DNA of 64,000 nt from Xenoacremonium recifei. Lineage: Eukaryota > Ascomycota > Sordariomycetes > Hypocreales > Nectriaceae. The DNA is taken from contig WOFQ01000001.1 in assembly GCA_012184525.1 (NCBI GenBank), positions 682,001 through 746,000 of the forward strand, given 5' to 3'. Below are positions 34,083 to 44,477 of this stretch, piece after piece. Under the pieces are notes generated by a model. It searched no databases. It saw nothing but the letters and a program-made list of their open reading frames with translations, and was not told the origin of the DNA. A program made the position numbers and the translations under genes. Every line of letters begins with the position of its first letter. Position 1 is the stretch's first letter.

Positions 34083-36434
34083 ATGTCCGACCAGGGAATC
34101 TCCAACCTGCCCGACCTCGAAGCCAAGCTCCAGAAGCCCATCAAGCAATCCGCCTTCGAGCGCCAAAAGGCAGAGGCCGAGGCCAAGCGCCAGCGCGAGG
34201 CCGCCGAGACCGCAGCCGTCTACGAGGACTTTGTCAAGAGCTTTGATCGCGACGACGACGATGACGAGAATGACCGCTTTGGCAATGCCCGACCCCCGCC
34301 GCAGCGGCTCGGATTCGGTGGCCCGTCGTCCGCGCCGGGGACCTCGAGGCGACACTTTGGCACGTCGGGACTGAAGAGCGGCCCGGGGAGCTTGGGGCCG
34401 CCGCCTTCTTCGTTCGCGAAGAAGAGGTCGTTCCAGGACTTTTCGCGGCCGCAGAGGGCTGGCGGTTTTGAGGATGAGGGGCGGGGAGGACTGATGAAGG
34501 CGTTCCATACTAGCGACGACGAGGACATGGGAGATACGACCGACAGAGCTGAGGAGAAAGCGGTTGCGAAGCCGACGCTGCGTCTGTCGAATATGCCGCC
34601 GGGGACATCGCCAGCCGTCATCAAGACCTTGATACCGGAGAATATTGTCGTGGAAAACGTCAAGATTGTGCCGCCAGCCGGACAACATGGGAGCCAGGAG
34701 AGGAAGTCAACCGTTTCCATTGTCACACTATCGCAGGAAACGCCCGCGAACGAGATCGATGCCGCAGTGACAGCGCTTCAGAACCGATATTTGGGATACG
34801 GGTACTACTTGTCTCTACATCGGCACCTCTCCTCGGCAGTAGCAAGTTCTGCTGCGCTGCCTAGTCTGACTTCGTCTTCAGCATCTCAGCCGTTCGGTGC
34901 GAAGCCGGTAGAGCAGCCAAGTGGTCCAAGCAATTCCCAAACACAGCATGGCTTCCATAGGGGGTTTGCGCCACCAACCTCCTACGCCTCGGGCGGGAAT
35001 GTGAATCGGTCGAACTTGCTTACTGTGCCCGTACAACCGCCGCGAGATGTCAGGACGATCCAGCTGATCAACAAAGTTATCGAGAGCGTTCTTGAGCATG
35101 GACCAGAGTTTGAGGCGCTCCTCATGACAAGGCCAGAGGTCCAGCGGGAAGAGAAGTGGGCATGGATATGGGACGCACGAAGTCAAGGCGGCACGTGGTA
35201 CAGATGGAGGCTATGGGAAGTCGTCACAGGCTCTGAACTCTCACGGAAGAAAGGCAAATACGTCCCCCTTTTCGACGGCAGCCATGCTTGGAAGACTCCA
35301 GATAAGAGTCTAACATTCGAGTACACCACGAGCCTTGACGAATTCGTCTCCGATTCGGAGTATAACTCGTCAGATGACGAAGATTTCGAACACGAGGAGA
35401 AACGCGAACCCCCGGATGGCGAATCAGAGAAGACGTTTCTCAACCCCCTCGACAAAGCGAAGCTAACCCATCTGCTTGCACGACTACCGACTTCCATGTC
35501 AAGACTAAGAAAAGGAGACATTGCAAGAGTAGCAGCCTTTGCTATCACACATGCGAGCCGTGGCCACGATGAGGTTGTGGACATGGTGGTGAGCAACGTT
35601 GTCAAACCGTTTGCCCTCACCGGGGCAAATCCAGAAAAGAGACCAGAGATTAAAGAGACACAGTCTCGAGCTGCTACAGACGAAACAGCCACGACCGAAG
35701 GGCCGGATCTTAGTGCTGCAAGCCTAGTTGGGCTGTACGTCGTCAGCGATATTCTATCGTCCTCGTCAACGAGCGGCGTTCGACACGCTTGGCGGTACCG
35801 TCAACTATTCGAGACGGCGCTCAAGGAGAGCAAGATGTTTGAGATCCTTGGGAACATGCCCGAGAAACTGAAATGGGGTCGTCTCCGTGCGGAAAAGTGG
35901 AAGCGAAGCATTGGCTTGATCCTAAACCTCTGGGAGGGGTGGTGCGTGTTTCCTAATGAGTCACAGGAGCTGTTTGTCAACAGCTTCGAGCACCCGCCGT
36001 CGTTGCAGGTAGAGGACAAGGGGGATGAGAGTGAGAAGAAGGGCAAGTGGAAGGTGGTAGATGCGCCGCAGCAGGCCAACACTTCCAGTGAACCAGAGAG
36101 AAAGCTTCCCGTATCAGCGAAGGAGGAACAGGCCGATATTGGCGGCGAGCCGGTTGAGGAGGAGGACGTGGCAGGCGAACCAATGGATGAAGACGATGTC
36201 GAGGGCGAGGCTATCATAGAGGACGATGTGGAGGGAGAGCCCGTTGAAGATGACGATGTTGAGGGGTCTCCCATCCAAGACGACGTTGTTGGCGAGCCTA
36301 TGGACGAGACGGACGCTGCAGCAGGGGACGGGAAGCCGGGGACAGACGAGGGGGGATCCCGGGAGGCGCCGCGGAAGCGGATGCGGGCCGTCGACATGTT
36401 TGCTGCTTCGGATGATTCCGAGAAGGAAGGCTGA
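34083..36434 (+). CDS. SR140/U2SURP-like splicing factor (RRM, SURP and CID domains)
   Basis: SR140 is a U2 snRNP-associated protein linking the spliceosome to RNA polymerase II. This single-exon gene encodes 783 aa. Residues 1-60 contain the family N-terminus with a basic/acidic helix (FERQKAEAEAKRQREAAE) and VYEDFVKSFD. A degenerate RRM spans about 165-260 (TLRLSNMPPGTSPAVIKTLI to YLGYGYYLSLHRHL). The SURP module is at about 322-385 (VRTIQLINKVIESVLEHGPEFEALLM to WYRWRLWEVV). A CTD-interacting-like CID domain occupies about 450-635 (KLTHLLARLPTSMSRLRKGDIARVAAFAI). The C-terminus has six tandem 10-residue acidic repeats of the GEPxEDDDVE type (688-746) and a final basic RKRMRAVDMF motif. The domain order matches SR140; yeasts with few introns lack it. 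Confidence 0.9.
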   Translation: MSDQGISNLPDLEAKLQKPIKQSAFERQKAEAEAKRQREAAETAAVYEDFVKSFDRDDDDDENDRFGNARPPPQRLGFGGPSSAPGTSRRHFGTSGLKSGPGSLGPPPSSFAKKRSFQDFSRPQRAGGFEDEGRGGLMKAFHTSDDEDMGDTTDRAEEKAVAKPTLRLSNMPPGTSPAVIKTLIPENIVVENVKIVPPAGQHGSQERKSTVSIVTLSQETPANEIDAAVTALQNRYLGYGYYLSLHRHLSSAVASSAALPSLTSSSASQPFGAKPVEQPSGPSNSQTQHGFHRGFAPPTSYASGGNVNRSNLLTVPVQPPRDVRTIQLINKVIESVLEHGPEFEALLMTRPEVQREEKWAWIWDARSQGGTWYRWRLWEVVTGSELSRKKGKYVPLFDGSHAWKTPDKSLTFEYTTSLDEFVSDSEYNSSDDEDFEHEEKREPPDGESEKTFLNPLDKAKLTHLLARLPTSMSRLRKGDIARVAAFAITHASRGHDEVVDMVVSNVVKPFALTGANPEKRPEIKETQSRAATDETATTEGPDLSAASLVGLYVVSDILSSSSTSGVRHAWRYRQLFETALKESKMFEILGNMPEKLKWGRLRAEKWKRSIGLILNLWEGWCVFPNESQELFVNSFEHPPSLQVEDKGDESEKKGKWKVVDAPQQANTSSEPERKLPVSAKEEQADIGGEPVEEEDVAGEPMDEDDVEGEAIIEDDVEGEPVEDDDVEGSPIQDDVVGEPMDETDAAAGDGKPGTDEGGSREAPRKRMRAVDMFAASDDSEKEG

Positions 36435-38263
36435 GGCGTTTGGGCCAGACCCACGAGGCATGCAGAAGGACAAGGGTTGACGTGTATTCGCTCGAGGACT
36501 CAGGGGGCGAGGCATGTCAGATCTCGAGCCTAGGCTAGTATGAGCCAATTGAGGCGCGCGGGAAGATGTGTACGAATTACAAATGTTAAACATGGGATCG
36601 CAGTGATCTCAAAAGCTTTGGCAGTGTATCTATGAGATACATCAAGGGGTAGTGAATGTCATGGTTTGATGGCGCGTGAAGGGCAACAGCAAGTCAAAGA
36701 TGCCGAACCATGCGCAATTCTAGACATCCAGCAGTCGGCAATAAATGCCAGATAGGTGTTCATTGAAAACTTCCTACAATTCAATGATTCAAAGACCGGA
36801 GGTTCTCATGTTGTACTTGAATAGGAGATTATACCCGTCCGCAGACGGTCCGGACCGGCTCCGGTGTTCTCCGTCCGGCGCAACAAATCGAGGAAACGGT
36901 CATTTTCAACGGCTACAAGGACACTTCAACGCAGAAAGCAAGGCCGCCGAAAGCAAATGGGGATGAGACTCTCGCTGACGAGAGACAGCATCATCGATCT
37001 TGTGATTCGGGAATGCAGAGTGGCAGCTGCCGCATCCCTGTCCTATCCTGATCCTAAGTTGAAAGAGCAACAACTCAACTCGCACAAGAAGCAGCATAGC
37101 GCGTCGGATGGTCGTCGTTGACGGCTGGACGGTTGGACCAATAGAAACTTGCTCACTCCGGCCGTTGTCTGATGCGACGGCTCCCGGTGGATTCAGGTGG
37201 CAGAGGATGTGGCTCCCGCTTGGGGGAACTCCGTATTATGTATTTCTTGATCATTGTGCAGGGAAACAATAATTAAGCAGAACAGAAAAGAGAATGCCCT
37301 CTCGTCCCTGAATCCCTCGTTATGTGTCTCGCAGCGTGAACGGGACGGAGCCCGGCCGGACCGGAGCCCGTCGGCGCTGCGCTGCAGACTGTAAATGACC
37401 TGCGTCCGGCGAGTGACCTGTGCCGCGCACCGCAGAGACCTCGTCCAGCCACGAGGCACCGTAGCCCACTATCGTTGTGCCGCACGTTTTTCCCCCTGGC
37501 GCTGATAGCGCGGTAAGACCACCCCACTGCGGCGCTTGAACCTCGACAGGTCTCTTCCCCCCCCGCGCGTGGGGCTCCGTCGTGGGAATTGCTGCGGGAA
37601 AGAGCCAAGCGCTGCTGCGCTCCTTCCCTGCCGGACCCTTGGGGTTTCCGATGCGAAAGAAAGATGGGAAGGCGCTGCTGCTGGAAACACTACCTGCCTT
37701 ACTTCCTTCCCATCTGATCTGTCTGAGGTGGCTTGAAGTTATTGGGAAAGCACTCGGGACGGTCCTTCTTGTTCTTTCGTCCCCTCTTCGTGACTTACCT
37801 GATCTTGGACTGGACTGAAACATCTCCCGTCTCTCCACTGGCGCCGAATCCAAACTTCAACTTCTCATTACCGAATTTACAGCGACAGAGTGTCGGCCGA
37901 CCCAATCCCTCAGCGAGAGTTCTCTCGTGCCGGCCTTTGCATACTATTGCGGCTGCATCTCTTCTTCCGTCAGTCTTTCCGCCAAGAGACGGAGACTGTC
38001 GCTCAGCCCGCCTGCGCCCTGTCTTACTCGATCTGCGCATCTCGTTGGACCCCCCGCGGCCGCCCCGAATTGTTCCTCCCAGCGACTCGACATTCTCTTG
38101 CCCCGAGTCTACGACAGCCTTGATGTCGACAGGTAGCGCTTTGCCGTTTCAATCTTGCACAAGTCCTGTGCGGCTCTAAGGAGAGCCCGTTACTATTTGC
38201 GCCGACTGGCCGTCCACGCTCGCTTCCGTCCTCTTCGCTGCGACAGAGGTCGTATTAAGCACC
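36435..38263. other. intergenic region and leader of the copper-fist gene
   Basis: 1.8 kb without a supported gene. From about 37700 to 38260 the + strand is C/T-rich with several short upstream ATGs, consistent with a long leader of the copper-fist regulator. Bases 37300-37680 contain G/C-rich sequence with inverted purine/pyrimidine blocks but no coding signal. Confidence 0.5.
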
Positions 38264-39926
38264 ATGCCTCTGGTCAACGGACAAAAGATGGCCTGGTCAG
38301 TTTCACTTTAGCTCTAGATCGAACAAATGTTCGTCTTCCTTTGGGATCGACTTGCTAATATCTGTTCTTCGACGCCTTAGCGCGCCCTGCATTCGCGGCC
38401 ACCGATCTACCAAATGCGACCACGCGAACGAACGACTGATGATCCCCGTTCGGAAACCGGGTCGTCCTCTCAGCACCTGTCCTCACCCGGCATCCAGACC
38501 TTGCGCTTGTGGACAAGTTACGGCTGCGATTCCCAAAAAGCAGAAATGTCATTGTGGTTCAAAGAACGGAGCACCGACACCAGTCAAATCGGAGGGGGAT
38601 GACTCGACGACTGAGGCCACTCCTCCGAGCCCTTCAAAGCCGCAAACCAACTCGAATCGAATAACAAAGACATCCAAACGTAGCGCAGGCCGGAAGCAGT
38701 CTGTGGATGTCACGGGGTTGAGCAGGATGGAACCGAGTCAGCTGAACGTGATGCCTTCGCCGTTCAGCAGCATGACACCAACGACCACACCTCCTCTCAA
38801 CGGAAACATGCCTTCGATTCCTGATATGCCTTCCTATGGTGCAGTTGGGATGGCTCCTCCAGAATCGCCTCTTGGAGCGATGATGTTTCCAATGTTTCCG
38901 ACGCAGATGCAGCCTATGATGATCAGTCCGCCGGTCATGACGGGAGTTCCGAACGGCCAACATAAGCCAACGTCAAACGGCTCCATGTCAGAACCATCGG
39001 AAAACCAAACTCAGAAACCAGGATCTTGCTGTGGTGGACGGGCTGGAACGACTACACCTCCGACGACAGAACCGTCAGGTACATCAACGCCCAATGATTC
39101 TAGCGAGAGCAAGACTGGAAATTGCTGTTCGTCTGGACTCGATTCTCCGAAGGCTCAACCTAAGACCGATGGACTTCCAGCCTCGGGCATCCCTCCACCC
39201 AATGGAATGATGATGGCACCATTTCCAGCTCCTATGATGATGCCCAACGGCATGTTCAACTACTATGCGCAACCAACCGTCTTCACCTATCCGCCTCAGT
39301 ACGGCTCTTTCATGCAACCGCTCCAGCCCGAGCAATGGAGACAGATGATGGCGTCTATGGCGTTTGGACAGATGGCCATGGCCCCTTACGGGATGCCTAC
39401 TCCCGTGCCGTATCAAGCTCCCGCTGCACCCCAATCGGCGGACGGAACCTCTCATCAGTGCAGCTGCGGTGATGGCTGCCAGTGTATTGGCTGTGCCGCC
39501 CATCCATATAACGAGGCAACGCAGAACTACGTGCGGTCTGCTTGGGAGATGATGCAGGAGGGCGAACTACATGAAACCCGTAGCCATGCCCAAGTCAACG
39601 GAAATGGATCACATGAGGCATCACCAACTACAAACGGATTCCCCAATGGTGTGAGCACGAATGGCAGCAATGGCAATCATGCGCATAGCCGAGGCAATTC
39701 CGTCGTTGTGACCACGCCTGTTGAAATGAATAAGCCACCCACTGCACCTCAGACGCCTTCGGACGGCACCTCGGGTCTAGGCGAAGAGCTGCCAGCCAAC
39801 GACTTCTTCTTCGTCAGCTATCCCTTTGGAGAAGGCTGTGCGGGTGACATGGCGAGCTGTCCTTGTGGAGACGATTGTCAATGTTTAAGCTGCGTTATCC
39901 ATAACAACCCGGGCAGAGCAGACTAG
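38264..39926 (+). CDS. copper-fist transcription factor, Mac1/GRISEA/Cuf1-like
   Basis: Copper-fist regulators bind copper-responsive promoters. Exons 38264-38295 and 38381-39926 encode 525 aa; the 85-bp intron splits Cys11. The N-terminal fist has zinc ligands Cys11, Cys14, Cys23 and His25 in a C-x2-C-x8-C-x-H pattern (CAPCIRGHRSTKCDH) and the minor-groove motif KPGRP at 36-40. The start at 38264 gives MPLVNGQKMAC, close to the usual family start. The middle is Met/Pro/Asn-rich. Two CCGG/CCSS cysteine pairs and two clusters C-x-C-x3-C-x-C-x2-C-x2-H (371-385 and 504-518) resemble the copper-sensing REP motifs of Mac1. In Mac1-type factors these bind Cu(I) to turn activation off. Assignment to the starvation-responsive (Mac1) rather than the Ace1 branch is inferred from these clusters. 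Confidence 0.88.
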
Positions 39927-40562
39927 AATCGAAACATGAGAGACTGGCTACGGGCGTGCAAGACACGCTGTTGCTTATCAGACTTTTGTGTATATACTTT
40001 ATACAGATTTCAAGGAGGCAGGTGGATTTGTCGGATAGTTCATGGTATGATGATACCCCTTGGCGTTTTGAGGAAGATATAAAAACGTGGTTTGCGAGAG
40101 AGATGGTTACAGCTATGGTGAGAAGTTGAAACGGATGAATGCAAGAATACAGAAAACACCCCCATTATAACAGACACTTCATCCTATAAAGTCCAAGTAA
40201 TGTTTCAAGAATTTTGGCCATGTACTGAATCGGTTCTTGCTTTATTACAATCAGCCATGCACTTTTCGTAGATTCGCTTCAAGTTCGACCTACTTGTGTA
40301 GGGTAGGCCGGTCAAACCTGGGCTAGAAAGTGGATCATACTGTCCGCACTGGCCTACTCTTCTCTTAACTTCACTCTTCTGAAGAGAGTCTCATGAAGTT
40401 TCAACTCTTCATCATATCTAATATTCGCTTCATCATCACTTGGACACTCACTTGGATCTTCGCTTGAAAAGCCGTTGAGACTCACGAGGAGACTCGTACA
40501 CTATAACGTTTCAACTTTTTAGACTTGGTTTCCGCAGCCCTGAAAAAGATACTACCCCCTCA
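39927..40562. other. intergenic region with short direct repeats near its right end
   Basis: 636 bases without a gene. Bases 40370-40500 are rich in recurring short words (CTTCATCAT twice, ACTTGGA twice, GAGACTC twice and its complement once), giving small hairpin potential. This lies 60-190 bases before the next start codon, where a promoter or leader would be. Confidence 0.5.
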
Positions 40563-41615
40563 ATGGATGGCCAAGATTCCTCATCCAGGCGCGATGGCCG
40601 CCGAGATGCTGAAGATAGGAGGAGAAGACACCATCACAGCGACCAGAGAGACTCCCGCTCCCGCTCACCAAGACGTCACCACTCCCGCAGAGAACACTCC
40701 CGCTCCCCCTCCCGCCGCCATCATCACCACAGGCACCGAGAAGCCGCCGCACCCACACAACAGCAGCTCCCCTTCTCCGCGCGGCCCCTGGACAAGGCCG
40801 ACCTGCAGGCCTTTGCGCCACTCTTCGCCGAGTATCTGAGTCTGCAGAAGCAGCGCGACATGCACGCCATGGACGACCGTGAGGTGCGCGGCCGGTGGAA
40901 GAGCTTCATGGGCAAGTGGAATCGCGGCGAGTTGGCCGAGGGGTGGTATGATCCGGAGACGTTTGCGCGGCTTGCGGGGGAGGATGCTGGTGAGAGGAGA
41001 GCGAGGCAGGGAGATGCTGTGTCAGCGGTTGGAGGGGATGGTCAGGCAGCAAGAGAGGGAGCGATAGAAGCCGAGGAGCAGCAAGAGGAGGAGGAGGATG
41101 ATGATTACGGTCCTGTCCTGCCAGGCAAGACTCGTTCACCCTCCTCCCGCCACGGCCCCGGCATCCCAACCATCCAAGACCTCGCCCTCCGCGCCGAAGA
41201 CGCCGCCCTCTCCCGCCTCGCCGCCACCACAGCCCTCCAAACCGCCCGCCAGGCCGACCGCGCACTCCAAAAATCCCGCCTCGACGACCTCACCCCCCGC
41301 GCCGAAGCCGGCACCCACGAGCGCCGCCTCGAGAACCGCGCGCTCCTCAACGAGAAGCTCAAGGGCTTCCGCGACCGCAGCCCCGGCCCGGACGCCGTGC
41401 CCGAGGGCGAGCTGATGGGCGGCGGGGACGGCGTGGAGGAGTTTCGGCGGGAGAAGGAGAGGGAGGCTCGCAAGAGGAGTGAGAGGGAGGTCAGGAGGGA
41501 GGAGATTGCGAGGGCGAAGAGGGAGGAGATGGAGGAGAGGAGGAGGGCGTGGCGGGAGAGGGAGGAGGGCACGATGGGGATGTTGAAGGAGTTGGCGAGG
41601 CAGCGGTTTGGGTGA
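40563..41615 (+). CDS. Arg/Ser-rich, coiled-coil nuclear protein (splicing-type, HEL117-like annotation in fungi)
   Basis: A single-exon gene of 350 aa. Residues 1-60 are His/Arg/Ser/Asp-rich with RSRSPRR and RSPSRR repeats, as in SR-type splicing proteins. Residues about 73-135 form a compact conserved-looking block (LDKADLQAFAPLFAEYLSLQKQ, VRGRWKSFMGKWNRGELAEGWYDPETF). An acidic EEQQEEEEDDDYGPVLP motif follows. The C-terminal 150 residues are a charged Arg/Glu helix with predicted coiled coil (REKEREARKRSEREVRREE). Similar fungal proteins are often labelled RNA helicase HEL117, but no helicase motifs are present, so that name should not be read as activity. A nuclear RNA-processing role is inferred from composition. 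Confidence 0.8.
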   Translation: MDGQDSSSRRDGRRDAEDRRRRHHHSDQRDSRSRSPRRHHSRREHSRSPSRRHHHHRHREAAAPTQQQLPFSARPLDKADLQAFAPLFAEYLSLQKQRDMHAMDDREVRGRWKSFMGKWNRGELAEGWYDPETFARLAGEDAGERRARQGDAVSAVGGDGQAAREGAIEAEEQQEEEEDDDYGPVLPGKTRSPSSRHGPGIPTIQDLALRAEDAALSRLAATTALQTARQADRALQKSRLDDLTPRAEAGTHERRLENRALLNEKLKGFRDRSPGPDAVPEGELMGGGDGVEEFRREKEREARKRSEREVRREEIARAKREEMEERRRAWREREEGTMGMLKELARQRFG

Positions 41616-41973
41616 GGGGACTCGGGTCGTGATGCTCTCACGGAACCTCATCAGGGGTTATGAGCGGACAGCTGTGGTGTTGATGAGATGAGTCTGTGAA
41701 CCCAACTCGCACTGTGCTGCGCACCATTCCGGCCCACTTGCAACAAACTCTGCCCGGAAGAAACGACGACGACGAGATGCTGGATTATTGGGACAAAAAC
41801 GACGACAAGAAGACCTACTCTGGAAAACCACCCTGAAAAGAACCCAACTGCTCTCTCTACTGGGTACTACTTTTACGAGGAATTCAAACCTGCTGGAAAG
41901 AGGCGGACATTGTCGACCGGAGACAAGCAGTCGGAATATCTCGACTTTCACTCAACCACTCACTCACCTCACC
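41616..41973. other. intergenic gap upstream of EFM7
   Basis: 358 bases between co-oriented genes. The downstream frame is open back to 41788, but no ATG precedes 41974 in it. I see no separate gene. Confidence 0.55.
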
Positions 41974-42759
41974 ATGTCCACCGACCAAGAACCAGACTAC
42001 AGCATGGGCTCCCTCATGGAAGACCCCGAAGACTTCTACCCGCCCACCCCGCCACACACCAGCCAGATCTTCACCATGCAGAGCGGCAAGCCCATCACGC
42101 TGCACCTCGTCGGCGCATCGCCCACCGAGGCGCACCACCTCTGGAACGGCGCCAAGATGATCTCCGACTTCTTCGAGGACGACCCGTCGCGCGTCGCCGG
42201 CAAGACCGTCCTGGAACTCGGCGCGGCCGCCGGCCTGCCCTCGCTGGTGAGCGCCATCCTCGGCGCGCAAAAGGTCGTCGTCACAGACTTCCCCGACCCG
42301 GAGATCCTGGCTGTCATGCAGCGCAACATCGACGAGTGCGATCCCACGGTTGAGCCGCAGGGCCGCATCAGCTCCGTCGTCGACGTCGTGGGCTTCGTCT
42401 GGGGCGCCGACTCCGCGCCACTTCTCGCTCGCTTGCCCCCCTCGTCTAAGTTCGACGTGCTCATCCTCGCGGACCTGCTCTTCCGGCACAGCGAGCACGG
42501 CGCGCTGGTCAAGACCATCAAGGAGACGCTGCGGGTGGCGCGCGAGAGCTGCGCGTATGTCTTCTTCACATCGTACCGGCCCTGGAAGCAGGATCTGGAC
42601 ATGAAGTTCTTCGACGTGGCGCGGGACGCCGGGCTCGAGGTCGAGCAGATCGCGGAGCGCAAACTGGATAAGCCGCTGTTCGAGAACGATCCTGGTGATT
42701 TGGATGTGCAGAAGACTGTCAGGGGGTTTGCCGTGCGGTGGCCGAAGGAGGCTTGTTGA
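41974..42759 (+). CDS. EFM7: EFM7-type protein N-terminal/lysine methyltransferase acting on eEF1A
   Basis: EFM7 methylates the N-terminus and an adjacent lysine of translation elongation factor 1A in yeast. The single exon gives 261 aa, the family length. The N-terminus contains SLMEDPEDFYPPTPP, typical of EFM7. The seven-beta-strand SAM fold shows LWNGAKMISDFF, motif I VLELGAAAGLPSL (residues about 73-85), VVVTDFPDPEIL, GFVWGAD and the post-motif FDVLILADLLFRHSEH. It ends with VRGFAVRWPKEAC. The ATG at 41974 has A at -3 and begins the conserved N-terminus. The substrate is inferred from orthology. Confidence 0.93.
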   Translation: MSTDQEPDYSMGSLMEDPEDFYPPTPPHTSQIFTMQSGKPITLHLVGASPTEAHHLWNGAKMISDFFEDDPSRVAGKTVLELGAAAGLPSLVSAILGAQKVVVTDFPDPEILAVMQRNIDECDPTVEPQGRISSVVDVVGFVWGADSAPLLARLPPSSKFDVLILADLLFRHSEHGALVKTIKETLRVARESCAYVFFTSYRPWKQDLDMKFFDVARDAGLEVEQIAERKLDKPLFENDPGDLDVQKTVRGFAVRWPKEAC

Positions 42760-43586
42760 GGCGATGGGGTGGGAATGCCATGAGACATGAGATCATGAAG
42801 TATTCAGCCGGCTGGTCGAAGAAAGGCGTTGCAGGAAAAGCCTGACAGGAATAGATGGAGAGCTTGATGATAATACCATGACTGCTGATATCTGAAGCAC
42901 TGACTGCCCCTGAAGCCGATTCGAAAATGGCCTCTATTGGTGGTGTCTTGCCGGTCACTCCCTTTCCGTTTTCCAGACCTTTTCTTTCACCTCCCCATCC
43001 CTCCAAGATACCTGACCTATGCAATGGTACTCCATTTGCAGCCGTGATATCCCTCATGTTACGTTGCGTCTCACACAACAGCAAGAAAAAGCAAAAGCCA
43101 AAGGATCGAAAACCCACCAATCGCGAAAATGCACCGTATCTTACACAGTCTCTCTCCGCCCGCGCACGATAACCTCTGTTTTCCCCTCATCGTATTGCCA
43201 CCTACATTAGCCGCATCTTCCCCCAGGATCTTGAATCGAGACCCCTTCTCCAGACGCACAAGACGGATCACAAGGCCCTTGATCCCAGAAATACCGCCCC
43301 CAGATTGCGCACCCCAGACCTGATTCTCCGTCTCAGCTGAGTCCGTTATTTCGCGGCCTCATCGAGCCATCGTCAGCACACGATTCCGGCCTCCTTTGGA
43401 TGCCCCTTAGTCCGAAGGCCTGCACAGCGCAGAACGCTTATCCCGTATATACCGACCTCGACCCGGGGTAGCCTGTCGGCTCGTCTGTCTGTGACGCCGT
43501 ACGTGCCTCATAGGTGCTGCTGTTGCCGTCTTCACTGCGACCTTGATTGCTTTTTTCTCCAACCTTTGTCCCGCAGAGCCAGGACC
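42760..43586. other. intergenic region between EFM7 and the PhyH-like gene
   Basis: 827 bases with no supported gene. The frame of the PhyH-like gene is open from 43491, but the upstream stretch (Cys/Arg-rich translation) does not look like protein-coding sequence and precedes the chosen ATG. Confidence 0.5.
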
Positions 43587-44477
43587 ATGCCTGCTGCCGA
43601 GACCACCATCTCCCCATATCTGAGCCAGCTCAATAGGGATGGCTTCGTCGTCGTCAGATCCATCGTCGGCAGCGACAAGCTCGACGCACTCCGGGCCGCC
43701 AGCTCTAGGGCTGCTGAGCTCGGACGTTGGGGTCGATGGCCGCACGTCCGGACCGTGGGCAAGCAGTTCCCGCCCTGGAATTCGGCTGACGCGCGGGAGG
43801 CAGGAATCTGGGGCATACAGCACCTCATGAACCCCGATATGCCTGACCACGAGCTCTTCACCGAGCTCTACTTCTCCGAGGACATCTTGAGTATCGTCAA
43901 GCAGCTCCTACAGTGCGAGGACGAGCACCTCGTCATGGAACTCTTCAATATGCTAGTGAGGCCGCCCAAGGATTTCGAGTTGAGATGGCACAGGGACGAC
44001 ATCCCAGCCGAGGCCACTCCGGAACAGGAGATGGAAAGGCTGCGAGAGCCGGCCTGGCACGCTCAGTATAACTTTGCTTTGTACGAGGATGAGTCCCTGG
44101 TCCTTGTGCCAGGCTCGAACCGGCGGCCAAGGACCGACATTGAACGAGCTGCTGATCCATTTGAGAAGACACTCCCAGATCAGATCATTGTCCAGCTTCA
44201 ACCAGGGGACATTGCATTCTACAACAACAACATTCTACACCGCGGCGTGTACGACTCGCACAAGGAGCGAATGACCTTGCACGGTTCCGTGGGCCATGTC
44301 TTTGGAAGCACCCTGAGGGCGAGGAACGTACTGCAGCACGGGGTTGGCTCTTGGGTCGAAAAGTGCTCATTCGAGTCGCTTCAGGAGGGGGAGAGGCAGC
44401 GGGCAGAAGCCATGAGGCGGCGTCTGGTCAAGCTAGGGAGCCAGAGCGGTCAGGTCGGCTATTCCCTCCAAGGCTGA
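43587..44477 (+). CDS. phytanoyl-CoA dioxygenase-like (PhyH) Fe(II)/2-oxoglutarate enzyme
   Basis: PhyH-family enzymes are Fe(II)- and 2-oxoglutarate-dependent hydroxylases; fungal members act on lipids or specialised metabolites. The single exon encodes 296 aa. The iron ligands are visible: His135 and Asp137 in LRWHRDD and His218 in ILHRGVYD, with Arg228 ten residues later (SHKERMTLH) as the expected 2-oxoglutarate anchor. The N-terminus ISPYLSQLNRDGFVVVRSIVGSDKLDALR is the usual start of the fold. The ATG at 43587 has A at -3. No biosynthetic neighbours are present, so the substrate is unknown. No peroxisomal PTS1 is seen at the C-terminus (YSLQG). Confidence 0.9.
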   Translation: MPAAETTISPYLSQLNRDGFVVVRSIVGSDKLDALRAASSRAAELGRWGRWPHVRTVGKQFPPWNSADAREAGIWGIQHLMNPDMPDHELFTELYFSEDILSIVKQLLQCEDEHLVMELFNMLVRPPKDFELRWHRDDIPAEATPEQEMERLREPAWHAQYNFALYEDESLVLVPGSNRRPRTDIERAADPFEKTLPDQIIVQLQPGDIAFYNNNILHRGVYDSHKERMTLHGSVGHVFGSTLRARNVLQHGVGSWVEKCSFESLQEGERQRAEAMRRRLVKLGSQSGQVGYSLQG

